A stretch of 33,087 nucleotides of DNA from Alphaproteobacteria bacterium (GCA_022822665.1 JAJEAR010000022.1:1-33087), one strand, 5' to 3'; positions 25,065-33,087 are shown, counted from the first letter of the stretch. Program-made: numbers and translations. Notes: generated by a model not told the origin, from the letters alone.

Positions 25065-26402
25065 TCAGAACCCGTAGTGGAAGATCGCAAGGCCGAGGTT
25101 TTCGACCTGGGCGGGGGTCGATAACTGCAGGTCGACATAGACCACGTCGAGGTGCGTCTCAAACCCGTAGATGGTGTCCCTGCCGGCATCCGCCGTATAC
25201 AGGAACACGGCGTCTACCGCACCGTCTCCGTAGTTCGGGTCATTCCCCAGCACCACAACGTCGTTTCCCTCTCCGGGCGAGAGGATATCGCCTTCAAGGT
25301 CACCGTAGAGCGTATCGTCCCCGGCGCCGCCGGCCAGATAGTCATCGTCCTGTCCGCCTCGCAGGATGTCGTTGCCCGGGCCGCCAAAGAGCTCGTCTTT
25401 GCCCATGTTGCCGTTCAGGAAGTCATCGCCCTCCCCGCCCCGGAGAGAGTCTTCTCCCTTGCGCAGGTGTATGGTGTTGGTACGCGTCCTGCCGGCCTGC
25501 CAGGTCCCTTCGTTCTGCCCGCCGAAGATAGTGTCGTTGCCTGGACCGCCATCGAGAAAGTCCACACCGGCGTTGCCGTTGATGTAATCGTCGCCCTCAC
25601 CGCCGTAGATGGTGTCGCGATCGGTCGAGCCGTCGTAGGTCCGGCTCCAGTAGTTGTCCTGCGGATTGTTCCAGTGGGTCCAGTAGACGCCGTTGCCCGC
25701 CAGGTCGTCGTCACCGCCTCCGCCATTGATCACGTCGTTGCCGAAGTTGCCCTTGATCGTGTCGTTGCCGTCGCCTCCGGTGAGCGTCTCGGCGTGAACG
25801 GTACCGGTGAGAGTCAGGGACGGTCCCGATGGCGTCACACCCCACAGGGCCCGGGCAGCGGCGATGTCGTCGGGCTGCAGCACATCGATGCCAGGCTGGT
25901 CGTGGTACGGCGTGGTTGGCGTTCCGGACATCACCACTCCGCGCACGTTGCTGTGCTCAATGCCGATCGCGTGCCCAAGCTCATGTAACGCTGTGTCATA
26001 GAAGGTGGTGCGGTCCCAAGATTCGGCCGTGTCAAACACGATGGCGGACTTCACCGTCCTGCCGAAGGAACCCGAACTCCACCAGCGCCATTCCGTTCCC
26101 AGGGTACCGTAGGCGCCGTCGCTGTCCTGCCCCCAGCCGATCCGAATGTCGTTGTCGGGATCGTCCGCCACTTCCCTGAACCTGACCCCGCTGACCCGTT
26201 CCCACGCATCCATGGCTTCGCGGACAATGTCCCGGTAGTACTCGGACAGCTTGAAACCGAGCTTTGATTCCCTCGAAGCATCACTGGTGTTGAAGATGTA
26301 ATCGTTGAAGGAATACGTCAGCTCACTGGTGCCGGACGGCCACCGAAAGTTGGAACCATAGAGAATATACGAACTTTCTTTTGTACCTTGTGTTGCCGTC
26401 AT
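25037..26402. repeat. Tandem duplication, copy B (1366 bp)
   Basis: This is the second copy of the protease unit, aligned to 23306-24671 with no net length change and sharing the 28-base 3' flank. Upstream similarity fades just beyond the ribosome-binding site (AACAGG before the start in both). Confidence 0.85.
25065..26402 (-). CDS. M10 matrixin-type metalloprotease with RTX calcium repeats (copy 2)
   Basis: A 445-residue paralogue of the adjacent protease. The zinc motif is HELGHAIGIEH (H140, E141, H144, H150) and the Met-turn lies in GVVMSGTP. The RTX region again begins near residue 205 with GGDGNDTIKGNFGNDVING and carries the same unusual insert GVYWTHWNNPQDNYWSR between repeats. The ATG at 26402 (MTATQGTKES) is chosen, behind AGGAGGAAACAGG; an in-frame start at 26429 would add nine residues before that ribosome site. 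The RTX half is almost the same as copy 1, while the catalytic half differs at many positions, which suggests different cleavage specificity with a homogenised export module. Confidence 0.88.
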   Translation of the reverse strand: MTATQGTKESSYILYGSNFRWPSGTSELTYSFNDYIFNTSDASRESKLGFKLSEYYRDIVREAMDAWERVSGVRFREVADDPDNDIRIGWGQDSDGAYGTLGTEWRWWSSGSFGRTVKSAIVFDTAESWDRTTFYDTALHELGHAIGIEHSNVRGVVMSGTPTTPYHDQPGIDVLQPDDIAAARALWGVTPSGPSLTLTGTVHAETLTGGDGNDTIKGNFGNDVINGGGGDDDLAGNGVYWTHWNNPQDNYWSRTYDGSTDRDTIYGGEGDDYINGNAGVDFLDGGPGNDTIFGGQNEGTWQAGRTRTNTIHLRKGEDSLRGGEGDDFLNGNMGKDELFGGPGNDILRGGQDDDYLAGGAGDDTLYGDLEGDILSPGEGNDVVVLGNDPNYGDGAVDAVFLYTADAGRDTIYGFETHLDVVYVDLQLSTPAQVENLGLAIFHYGF

Positions 26403-27032
26403 TCCTGTTTCCTCCTCTCGCGCCGTCACGCTCGAGCAGTATCAGACCGCGGTTCCACCGCGCCCGATCCGAACAGGCCTGAACAGGTGCGCGCCTGAAA
26501 CGCCAGCCGGCGACCCTCCCCCGGGGTCCAGTCCCGACCCTGTATCCGGTATTCGCACGGGCCTGGATCGCGGCCTGTGGTCGTGAGCACTCAGGGGCCT
26601 GACAGGGTCCTTGCCAGGCACGGCTGCGGCGCACATGTACTGGCAACTGTCCGCGTCAGGTGGTCCGGCATGCCGGCCGAGCGGTCCCATGCCCCGCCGC
26701 CGCGCCGGTCGAGCCGGCGGCAGGCCGGTGCCAAGCCTGTGTCCCCCAGCGAGAGACTACGCAGCATCTGCAGGTACATTCGCGTGAACCTCTCTCCGCG
26801 CGAGTGTGACACGACAGAGTGATGCACAACAAGGCCGGGGCCGGGTCCTTCGCGGTGTTCCGACGTCGGCGCTGTCAGGGCGAGCGCCTGAGGGCCGGCA
26901 TTGGATTCCGCGCCGGGGCCGGGGGTTCCAGGCCGATTGACCCGTCCCGGTGCCAGTGGGGACACGGTCTTGGATCACCATTCCCGATCAGGTAGCATGG
27001 GCGTCGTGTGTCGCGGGGCAGGAGACAATTCA
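26403..27032. other. Divergent intergenic region of 630 bases
   Basis: This lies between protease copy 2 (minus) and the desaturase-like gene (plus). A perfect 6-bp dyad (CGCGGT 26448-26453, ACCGCG 26457-26462) sits about 50 bases upstream of the protease start and next to a GATACT -10-like hexamer on the minus strand, so it could be an operator. No convincing gene is seen in the rest. Confidence 0.45.
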
Positions 27033-27809
27033 GTGACCACCATGAGCGAGCGCCAGAGCACCTTCCGCCAGGGGTACCGCGCCAACATCCAGGGCTGGTA
27101 CAATGGCTATGTCCACATCGGTGTCGTCTACATCATCGGCTTCGTTGCGATGTGGATCTTCATCCAGCACATCGGGCAGGTCCACTGGTACGAGTGGCTG
27201 ACCATCCCGGTCACCATCTTCGTGTGCAACGTCTTCGAGTGGTTCCTGCACAAGTACGTCATGCACCGGCGGATCAACGTGGTCGGCCTGCGCGCGATCT
27301 ACGAACGCCACACGCTCAACCATCACCAGTTCTTCACCGACCAGGAGGTGCGGTTCCGTGACCATGGTGACTGGCGTGTCACCGTGTTTCCGCCCTACGC
27401 ACTGGTGGTCTTCATCATGATGTCCCTGCCGGGTGTCGCCGTGTTCGGCTACCTGTTCGGCTGGAATGTCGGATGGCTGTTCATCTGCACCACGACCGGC
27501 ATGTACCTGACCTACGAGGCGATGCACTTCTGCTGTCACATCGACGAGAACGCATTCGTGCGCAACATGCCCTTCGTCAACACCCTGCGTCGCCATCACG
27601 TCGCCCATCACAACAAGGGCCTGATGATGGAGACCAACATGAACCTGACGTTTCCGATTGCCGACTGGATGTTCGGAACGTCGGATCTCGACCGCGGCCT
27701 GCTCGGCCATCTCTTCAACGGCTACAGCACCAGGCACCTGAAGACCGACCTGAGGTCCACGCCGCGCACGCCGTTCGAGGCCTGCCCGGGCCCGATCCCT
27801 CAGGACTGA
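27033..27809 (+). CDS. Fatty acid hydroxylase / sterol desaturase superfamily membrane protein
   Basis: A 258-residue integral membrane di-iron enzyme. Histidine clusters are HKYVMH, HTLNHHQ, HFCCH and RRHHVAHHN, the HX3-4H, HX2-3HH pattern of the family, between about four hydrophobic segments. Members hydroxylate or desaturate lipids, carotenoids or sterol-like substrates. The start is taken as GTG at 27033, with GGAG 8 bases upstream; the ATG at 27042, three codons later, would place that site 17 bases away. The gene stands alone after a long gap and 97 bases before the unknown/DUF3726 pair, so co-transcription is uncertain. Confidence 0.88.
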   Translation: MTTMSERQSTFRQGYRANIQGWYNGYVHIGVVYIIGFVAMWIFIQHIGQVHWYEWLTIPVTIFVCNVFEWFLHKYVMHRRINVVGLRAIYERHTLNHHQFFTDQEVRFRDHGDWRVTVFPPYALVVFIMMSLPGVAVFGYLFGWNVGWLFICTTTGMYLTYEAMHFCCHIDENAFVRNMPFVNTLRRHHVAHHNKGLMMETNMNLTFPIADWMFGTSDLDRGLLGHLFNGYSTRHLKTDLRSTPRTPFEACPGPIPQD

Positions 27810-27906
27810 GCACGTCACCCTGCAAGACGCGAGGGCCCGACGGCCCGATACCTGTCCCGGCGGTCTGGCGCGGACGGAAGGAACACTTCGCCCTCCCGCC
27901 ACCGTC

Positions 27907-29547
27907 ATGCGCCTTGCCCGGATGGGCTCCTTTCACCCCACGCGCCTGAGCTTCGCGCGGGCGCTGGTCCGCCGGATGGCGCGCGAAGGCTGGGTGGTTT
28001 GCCAGGATCGCTTCGAACTTGATGACACCGGGACCGGGGTCGCGGTCTACCGCGTCACGACCCCGTTGCGACCGTTGTGGTTCGTCGTCTTCGCCGACCA
28101 CCTGGATCCCGCCGACCGGACCGACCGGGTGATCGCGGAGAAGTGGGACGCCACCTTCACGCTGACCGAGGCCGAACCGGAGACCGCAACGCTTGCCCGG
28201 CTTGCCGCCGCCGTTCCCAGGCAGGAAGCGGGCCGGTGCTCGGAGCACGAACTGGTGCTCAGCCGCGCCAACAAGAGCGTTCGCCTGTTCGACCACGTTG
28301 CCGATCGCCTGGCGACCGGCCGGCAGCCTGACCGGGACAAGCTGCTGGAGGTCGGGTACCTGGTGCGCACGACCGCGGTCTACGGCAACGGCAAGTTCGG
28401 CGTCGCCGACCTCGCCCGGGCCCGGCAGGCCGGCCCGTTCGGCCCGCCGTTCCAGGCCGAAATGCTGTGCGTCTACCTGGCCCGCCAGTTCAGCCTGGAC
28501 TGGGTCGAGCACATCGCGCGCCGCCGCTCTCCCGCGACCTTCCGGCCACTCGACCACGAGGTTGCGCGCGGCCTCGGGGTCGGTAACGCCACCGGTCTCG
28601 GCATGGCGCCCTTCCTGGCCGGTCACCCGAAACTGATCTGCCGCTGGATCGGCATGCGGGAGACGGCCCTCGCCCGTGTGCGCGAGATCGAACACTGCGA
28701 TCCGGCCACGCGCGAGCGGTTCGTCGAACTGGTGAGCCGCGCGCGGGCCCATGTCGCCCAGTGGCCGACCTCCGACGCCGGCCAGGCCGAACGCATCGCC
28801 ACGCTTGCGCGCGAGCTCGACCGGCTCGTCGCCTGCTTGCCCGGGCCTGGCGAGGTGCGTCCGTGGGACCGGTTGTTCACCGGGATATCGGCGTGTGCTT
28901 CGCCCGAGACCCAGGAGGTGCTGGTCAGCATCCTGATCGAGCTCTACCCGGAGCTGAGCGACGGCTTCGACGAGGAGGCCGGTTCACGGGAGGAGATGAT
29001 GCTGGACCCGGGCGCATCGCCGGAGGCGCTACGCGCCCTGATCGAGGACCGGTACGGCTGGGCGCTGGACATCGACTTCTCGGCGCCGGACGCCACGGCA
29101 CTCTTCTGGTATTTCTCGCAGGAGAAGTCGGAGCCCCGTATCGGCCACCGCGCCGAGGAACCGGGTGCCGACCGGGAAATGCCGGTCGCGGTCGCCCGCG
29201 ACGTCGCGGCGCTTCACCGGGTCCTCGTCGAGACCAGGGACGCCCATGCGACGGTCGCCGAGTTTTTGCTCGCGCGTCCCGAATGGCGCGGGGTGGTCCG
29301 CCGGGTCCAGAGCCTCGCATCCTGTCCCTACGCCGAGATCAGGGACAACCTGATCGACCGCGGCTGCAGGCCCATCGACCTGCTGCGCTGCAAGCTCGCC
29401 ATCCTGGGCGCCACCCGGTTCGACCCGAAGTCCGATCTCTGGACCCGGGTCACGCTGTTCCAGGGCGCGCCGCTCCTCGACGAACTCGACCGCGGGGACG
29501 CCGACGACTGGGCGTTTGCCTCCCTTCCCGGGCACGCCGGCGCATGA
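27907..29547 (+). CDS. Conserved protein of unknown function
   Basis: I do not recognise a characterised domain in this 546-residue, apparently soluble protein. It opens with MGSFHPTRLSFARALVRRM (from the second methionine, base 27922, a possible alternative start), has a beta-rich segment (VAVYRVTTPLRPLWFVVFADHL) near residues 40-65, a helical middle with a charged repeat of Arg/Glu, and an acidic C-terminal part (LYPELSDGFDEEAG). No signal peptide or membrane helix is evident. The DUF3726 gene starts within its stop (ATGA overlap) and a ThDP enzyme follows, so the three probably act in one pathway. Confidence 0.7.
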   Translation: MRLARMGSFHPTRLSFARALVRRMAREGWVVCQDRFELDDTGTGVAVYRVTTPLRPLWFVVFADHLDPADRTDRVIAEKWDATFTLTEAEPETATLARLAAAVPRQEAGRCSEHELVLSRANKSVRLFDHVADRLATGRQPDRDKLLEVGYLVRTTAVYGNGKFGVADLARARQAGPFGPPFQAEMLCVYLARQFSLDWVEHIARRRSPATFRPLDHEVARGLGVGNATGLGMAPFLAGHPKLICRWIGMRETALARVREIEHCDPATRERFVELVSRARAHVAQWPTSDAGQAERIATLARELDRLVACLPGPGEVRPWDRLFTGISACASPETQEVLVSILIELYPELSDGFDEEAGSREEMMLDPGASPEALRALIEDRYGWALDIDFSAPDATALFWYFSQEKSEPRIGHRAEEPGADREMPVAVARDVAALHRVLVETRDAHATVAEFLLARPEWRGVVRRVQSLASCPYAEIRDNLIDRGCRPIDLLRCKLAILGATRFDPKSDLWTRVTLFQGAPLLDELDRGDADDWAFASLPGHAGA

Positions 29548-30197
29548 CGGTCCGCCTTTCGCAGGCGGAGGTGCTGCAGACCGGCCTGAAGGCGGCGCGC
29601 GGAGCCGGCCTGCCGCACGGTCTCGACCTCGATGCGGCGGCCAACGTGACCTGGCTCGCAGCCTGCGGCATCGATGGCGTCTCCCTCCTCGCCGGGGAAC
29701 TCCGCGAGGAGTTCCGGACCGTGCCGGGCCGACTGAGCGAAATGGGGAACGGCATCCTGCAGCTTTGCACAGGCCGGCAGAGCGGACTGGTGCTCGCGCC
29801 GGGAACAATCGACCTCGCTCTCCTCGGCCGGTCCGTACAGGTGCCCGGTTGCCGCGCCGGCGCCCTCGTGGTCGCCGAGGCGGCGCGGCGCGCATCGGCA
29901 GGCCGGATGCTGGCCGTGCGCTGGAGCGGGGAACGCGGAACGGAAGAGATCATCTGCGAGGGTGACGGTTCGGCGCTGGGACCGCTGGACCGGCTGCCCG
30001 CGGTTGCCACGGTGATCGTGTCCCCGCCCGGAAAAGACGGATGCCGCACCGGTCCCCGGTTCTCGCCCGCAACCGGCAGCCTCGCGGTCGATCCGGCAGC
30101 GTGGGCGGTGATCTCGGCAGCGGCCGCGCGAACCCTGGTGGAATCGAGCCCCCAGTCGCGCAGCGGTGCCGGTGCCGAGGTGGATGACAGCGAGTGA
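29544..30197 (+). CDS. DUF3726-family protein
   Basis: A 217-residue protein that matches what I recall of DUF3726: LSQAEVLQTGLKAARGAGLPHGLDLDAAANVTWLAACGIDG at the N-terminus is the family's characteristic opening. No catalytic motif is known for the family. It is probably cytosolic, with no signal or membrane segment. It is translationally coupled (4-base overlap) to the upstream unknown protein and 75 bases from the downstream ThDP-dependent enzyme. A role as an accessory or binding subunit of that enzyme is a guess from position only. Confidence 0.75.
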   Translation: MTVRLSQAEVLQTGLKAARGAGLPHGLDLDAAANVTWLAACGIDGVSLLAGELREEFRTVPGRLSEMGNGILQLCTGRQSGLVLAPGTIDLALLGRSVQVPGCRAGALVVAEAARRASAGRMLAVRWSGERGTEEIICEGDGSALGPLDRLPAVATVIVSPPGKDGCRTGPRFSPATGSLAVDPAAWAVISAAAARTLVESSPQSRSGAGAEVDDSE

Positions 30198-30209
30198 CCG
30201 GGACTGCTG

Positions 30210-30238
30210 TTGCGGCCGGTCGACGCAGCACATAGGCT
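30210..30238 (+). promoter_or_regulatory. Weak candidate promoter of the ThDP-enzyme gene
   Basis: TTGCGG (30210-30215), a 17-base spacer and TAGGCT (30233-30238) sit in the 75-base gap before the ThDP gene. The match is modest, so the gene may instead be read through from the DUF3726 operon. Confidence 0.25.
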
Positions 30239-30272
30239 CTGCGGCGGACAGTCTGTGAAAGGGGACAGGACA

Positions 30273-31997
30273 ATGGCGGTACAGGAGAGCGCGAGGCCGG
30301 AGACCGGAACGAGAACTGTTCCGACCTACCAGGTGCTGGCCGAGGACATCCGGTCGATGGGTGTCGACACGGTGTTCGGACTGATGAGCGACGATACCGC
30401 CGCCTTCTCCGTCACGCTCGACGCGGTGGGGGTCGCGACCATCGGCTCACGGCACGAGAACATCGCGATCACCATGGGCGATGCCTACGCCGCTGCCACC
30501 GGCCGTCTCGGCGTGGTCTGCATCGGGCGTGGCCCGGCGCTCGCCAACGGGCTGCATGCCGCCACCTTCGCCAGCCGCACCGGCAACCCGCTGCTGATCA
30601 TCTACGGCGAGGCGCCGGCCCCGCACGGCCCGGGTAATCCCGCAGGGCCCGACTACAAGGCGCTCGATGCCGAGGGTGTTCTGCACGCAGCCGGGATCCG
30701 CACCTTCGTGCCCACGAGCCCGCAAACGGCGCGGGCCACGCTCGCGGACGCCGCGGCCGCCGCGCGCGCCGGCCAGGCCGTCGCGCTGCTGCTGCCGGTC
30801 GACATCCAGCAGGCGGACGTGACGGTGTCACTCGACGAGCCCGGACCGGCCCCGGTTGATGCCGAACCGGTTCAGGCGCGTCCGGGACGCCCGGCCCGGG
30901 ACCATGCCATCCGGGCCGCGGCCGCGGCACTCGATGCCGCGAAGCGGCCTTTGATCCTCGCCGGCTACGGGTCCTGGAAGTCCGGGGCCCGGGATACGCT
31001 GGTTGCACTCGCGGAACGGACCGGCGCGCTGCTGTCCACCAGTGCCAAGGGCAAGGACCTGTTCCGCGGTCACCGCTACAACCTCGGTATCATCGGGTCG
31101 TTCTCGCACTCCGCGGCCCGGAGAATGGCGGCGGAAGCCGACTGTGTCCTCGTCGTCGGCGCCGGCCTCAACATCCTCACCATGAGTTTCGGGGAGTCGC
31201 TTCCCGACGCGCCGCTGATCCAGGTCGACTCCCGGCGGGCCAACATCGGCCGCTGGACCACCGCAGACGTCGCGGTGGTGGGTGACGCACGCATCGTGGC
31301 GGAGCAACTGCTGGGGGCCGTCAGCGAGAAGGCGGCATCGGACAAGCTGTTTCACTCCGACGAGACCCTGGCCTTTCTCGACGGCTTCTCGATCGCCACC
31401 GACTTCCAGCCGGCCAACACCGCGCGTACCCTCGATCCGCGGACGATCGCGGTCGAACTCGACCGCATGCTGCCGGACCGGCGTAACATGGTCTACGACG
31501 CCGGCAATTTCCTCGGTGTCGCCCCCTACCTGACGGTCCCCGATCCGGGTCACTTCAAGATGACCAACGACTTCGCGTCGATCGGCCTCGGGTTCGGCGC
31601 CGCACTCGGCTTCGCCCGCGCGCGCCCGGAGATCCCTACGGTGTTCGTCGCCGGTGACGGCGGGTTCCTGATGACCATGGGCGAACTGGAGACCGTGGTC
31701 CGCGAGGACCTGCCACTGGTGATCGTGCTGATGAACGACTGCGCCTACGGGGCGGAGCTGCATCACCTGCGGCTGCGCCAGCTCCCGGTCGCCAAGTCGG
31801 TGTTCCCCGACATCGATTTCGCCCCGGTCGCCGAGGCCTTCGGCTACGAGGCGCGCACGCTGCGCACCCTGGACGACCTGGCGGCGCTGGAGCCGCTGCT
31901 CGCCGCACCGGACGGGCCGATCTTCATCGACTGCAAGATCAACGCCGACGTGGCGGCGCCCTTCATGAGCGAAATCGCCGCGGCCGAAGGACACTGA
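30273..31997 (+). CDS. Thiamine-diphosphate-dependent enzyme (acetolactate synthase/decarboxylase-like)
   Basis: A 574-residue protein with the three-domain layout of acetolactate synthase-like enzymes. The cofactor-activating glutamate is E62 in SRHENIAITMGDAYAAATG. The ThDP-binding block GDGG...N is at about residues 460-489 (GDGGFLMTMGELETVVRED, then VIVLMNDCAYGAE), including the GELETxxR motif of the family. The central domain (RPLILAGYGSWKSG...) matches the FAD/nucleotide-type domain. The N-terminal GRGPALANGLHAA replaces the common GPGxxN motif. The ATG at 30273 follows an AGGGG/AGGA site. The substrate is not predictable. It is likely to work with the upstream DUF3726 and unknown proteins. 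Confidence 0.85.
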   Translation: MAVQESARPETGTRTVPTYQVLAEDIRSMGVDTVFGLMSDDTAAFSVTLDAVGVATIGSRHENIAITMGDAYAAATGRLGVVCIGRGPALANGLHAATFASRTGNPLLIIYGEAPAPHGPGNPAGPDYKALDAEGVLHAAGIRTFVPTSPQTARATLADAAAAARAGQAVALLLPVDIQQADVTVSLDEPGPAPVDAEPVQARPGRPARDHAIRAAAAALDAAKRPLILAGYGSWKSGARDTLVALAERTGALLSTSAKGKDLFRGHRYNLGIIGSFSHSAARRMAAEADCVLVVGAGLNILTMSFGESLPDAPLIQVDSRRANIGRWTTADVAVVGDARIVAEQLLGAVSEKAASDKLFHSDETLAFLDGFSIATDFQPANTARTLDPRTIAVELDRMLPDRRNMVYDAGNFLGVAPYLTVPDPGHFKMTNDFASIGLGFGAALGFARARPEIPTVFVAGDGGFLMTMGELETVVREDLPLVIVLMNDCAYGAELHHLRLRQLPVAKSVFPDIDFAPVAEAFGYEARTLRTLDDLAALEPLLAAPDGPIFIDCKINADVAAPFMSEIAAAEGH

Positions 31998-32044
31998 GCA
32001 CCCGGCACGGCGCTGCCTGGCGGGCCGGACCGTTACCGCCCGGG

Positions 32045-32063
32045 TGACAGCATCACGCTGTCA
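32045..32063 (+). terminator. Possible terminator hairpin of the ThDP-enzyme gene
   Basis: A 7-bp stem TGACAGC/GCTGTCA (32045-32051, 32057-32063) with a 5-base loop, flanked by a second pairing GCCTGGC (32015-32021) and GCCAGGC (32064-32070), lies about 50 bases past the stop. The nested dyad fits a terminator, but there is no U-run. Confidence 0.35.
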
Positions 32064-32140
32064 GCCAGGCGGGACGTGTCCCGGCAACCTGCGATCCGGT
32101 GGGTGTGGTGGCAGTTCGCCTGCTGCTGCTGACCGGCTGG

Positions 32141-32166
32141 CGCAAATCGGAGTGTTCCGATTTGCG
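32141..32166. repeat. Perfect 11-bp inverted repeat with 4-base loop
   Basis: CGCAAATCGGA (32141-32151) and TCCGATTTGCG (32156-32166) pair perfectly around GTGT. It is AT-richer than the surroundings. On the minus strand it lies directly after the MGMT-like fragment. It could be a bidirectional terminator, an operator or a REP-like element. Confidence 0.6.
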
Positions 32167-32168
32167 GC

Positions 32169-32294
32169 ATTGTGGAGACAGCCGTTCGCGAGGATGACCC
32201 GGTAGCAGGGCACCAGCCAGGAGGCAGGCTTGCAGCCGATGGCGGCGCCGATCTCCCGCGCCACGCTCGGCGCGTCCGAGATAGAGAGCCGCAC
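32169..32294 (-). pseudogene. Remnant of an Ogt/Ada-type methylguanine-DNA methyltransferase C-terminus
   Basis: In one minus-strand frame the residues VAREIGAAIGCKPASWLVPC followed by YRVILANG align without gaps to the active-site region of MGMTs (…GNPVALLVPCHRVIxxDG). The active-site PCHRV reads PCYRV. Only about 40 residues remain: a stop lies directly upstream in frame, and the sequence downstream (LHNAANRN…) drifts off. The N-terminal domain is missing. This is best read as a decayed fragment; the alignment is from memory. Confidence 0.45.
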
Positions 32295-32436
32295 TCATCC
32301 GGGCTGCGGGCGTTCGCCGGTTCCGGGGGTGATGACGGCGTTGCGGGCGTGAGCGGCTCCGATAACGACGGGACGCTTCGGTGCGCGATACAGCACCGAG
32401 CGGAGCACGGGGCCGCGTCGGATCCGGGTTGTCCGG

Positions 32437-32455
32437 CGCCGTTCAGTGAACGGCG
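32437..32455 (-). terminator. Hairpin spanning the stop codon of the Rpn-like gene
   Basis: CGCCGTTC (32437-32444) and GAACGGCG (32448-32455) form a perfect 8-bp stem with a 3-base loop that includes the stop codon of the minus-strand gene. It may terminate or protect the transcript; no U-tract is seen. Confidence 0.35.
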
Positions 32456-33087
32456 TCGTTCCTGAAGATGTCGTCGAGGTCGGACGCGGACACGAAGGCG
32501 TCGAGCCAGGCATCAAGGTCCCCGACCGGCGCGGCGAGGACTCGGGCCCTGGCATCTTCGGGCACGGCGCCGAAGCGGCGTTCAAGCAGCCTGAGCAGCG
32601 TTTCCGCCTTGCCTTCGGCCCTGCCTCGCATCAGGCCTCTGGCCTCACCTCTGGCCTCGCCTTCCTTCATCCATTCTACTGCCACTGTCGGCATGACTGT
32701 CTCCCACAGGTCCGGATCAGCCTCCCGCAGGATGCTCTCGAGATCCTCCCGGATCAACTGGTGGACGGCGGCCATAGAACTCGCAAGCCGCGGCTTCAAC
32801 TCCGGGTCGAGCATGGATATGGTCCGCACCGATTCCCGAAGATGCTCGCGGGAGGGGTCCTCGACCAGGGCGTATTTCAGGATCGTGGGGCCGTTGCGCA
32901 CACGGGCGGTGGGCGGGAGATCGTCGTAGGGTATCCTGACCAGATCGATGAGATCGTGCTGGAGCGGATCTCCGGGCCTGCCGGCAAGCTCCGACAACGA
33001 CCGCGGAATCGCCCATCGCTCCGGGCCGTGGTACAGCACAATCGGGACGATGAGCGGGGCGGGGTCACGGCCCTCCAGGCGTTCGTG
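32443..33087 (-). CDS. Rpn-family recombination-promoting nuclease / PD-(D/E)XK transposase-like protein, partial (5' end outside window)
   Basis: The reading frame is open to the right edge, giving 214 C-terminal residues. The visible start PLIVPIVLYHGPERWAIPRS is the conserved core strand region of Rpn/PDDEXK transposase-like proteins (usually about 300 residues, with the catalytic Asp/Glu-x-Lys before it, hence off the window). The helical middle and the Glu/Gly/Arg linker MKEGEARGEARGLMRGRAEG lead to a C-terminal DUF4351-like segment (KAETLLRLLERRFGAVPEDA). GTG at 33039 could be mistaken for a start, but the upstream codons continue the family motif. Such genes are often multicopy and mobile, although no terminal repeats are visible here. 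Confidence 0.8.
   Translation of the reverse strand, partial: HERLEGRDPAPLIVPIVLYHGPERWAIPRSLSELAGRPGDPLQHDLIDLVRIPYDDLPPTARVRNGPTILKYALVEDPSREHLRESVRTISMLDPELKPRLASSMAAVHQLIREDLESILREADPDLWETVMPTVAVEWMKEGEARGEARGLMRGRAEGKAETLLRLLERRFGAVPEDARARVLAAPVGDLDAWLDAFVSASDLDDIFRNDAVH

Larger units (their letters stand above)
31998..32442. other. Intergenic region rich in dyads, with gene remnants
   Basis: The 445 bases between the ThDP gene and the Rpn-like gene hold two strong dyads (32045-32063 and 32141-32166), the MGMT-like fragment, and otherwise no complete gene. Confidence 0.5.

Noticed and set aside
26591..26965. A 124-codon minus-strand frame in the 630-base divergent gap
   Set aside because: It has no recognisable motif, no convincing ribosome site and a shadow-like composition; kept as non-coding.

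Overview
The window is very GC-rich and densely coded. It looks like a chromosomal segment of an alphaproteobacterium, probably a Rhodospirillales-like or marine heterotroph. The grounds are the codon bias, the many high-affinity uptake systems (oligopeptide ABC, branched-chain/aromatic-type ABC, TRAP), the SDR and thiolase catabolic genes, and a DddP-type M24 enzyme. The exact taxon cannot be fixed from sequence alone. No rRNA, tRNA, CRISPR array, integrase or complete insertion sequence is visible.

Layout. (1) 96-3916, minus: two oligopeptide ABC ATPases and a substrate-binding protein; the permease genes are not in the window and may lie past the left edge. (2) 4147-8460, plus: a YbfB/YjiJ-like MFS transporter, then a tight thiolase-like / DUF35 OB-fold / MFS set. 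A CmcJ/NvfI-type oxidoreductase (minus) converges on it. (3) 9867-12403, plus: a three-gene exported set of a Tat-type amidohydrolase, a YtkA-like HxHGM protein and a di-haem MauG/cytochrome c peroxidase. (4) 12518-14057, minus: two SDR dehydrogenases, one closely resembling BadH. (5) 14282-18820, plus, divergent from the SDRs: a complete five-gene LIV-type ABC importer with a strong hairpin between the binding-protein and permease genes. (6) 18949-20807, plus: TRAP DctQ and DctM without a DctP. (7) 21155-23187, minus: a 2-oxoglutarate/Fe(II) oxygenase translationally coupled to a DddP-like M24 enzyme. (8) 23334-26402, minus: two tandem M10 metalloproteases with RTX repeats, both exactly 445 residues. 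(9) 27033-31997, plus: a fatty acid hydroxylase/sterol desaturase-type protein, an unrecognised 546-residue protein coupled to a DUF3726 protein, and a ThDP-dependent enzyme. (10) 31998-33087: a small MGMT-like remnant, several hairpins, and the 3' end of an Rpn/PD-(D/E)XK-type gene that runs off the right edge.

Together the genes describe an organism that scavenges dissolved organic compounds (peptides, acids or aromatics, perhaps DMSP-like sulfonium compounds) and secretes proteases. The most unusual parts are the DddP-like/2OG-oxygenase pair, the amidohydrolase/YtkA/MauG trio, and the unknown/DUF3726/ThDP cluster. Functions are assigned from motifs and family memory only; no search was run.
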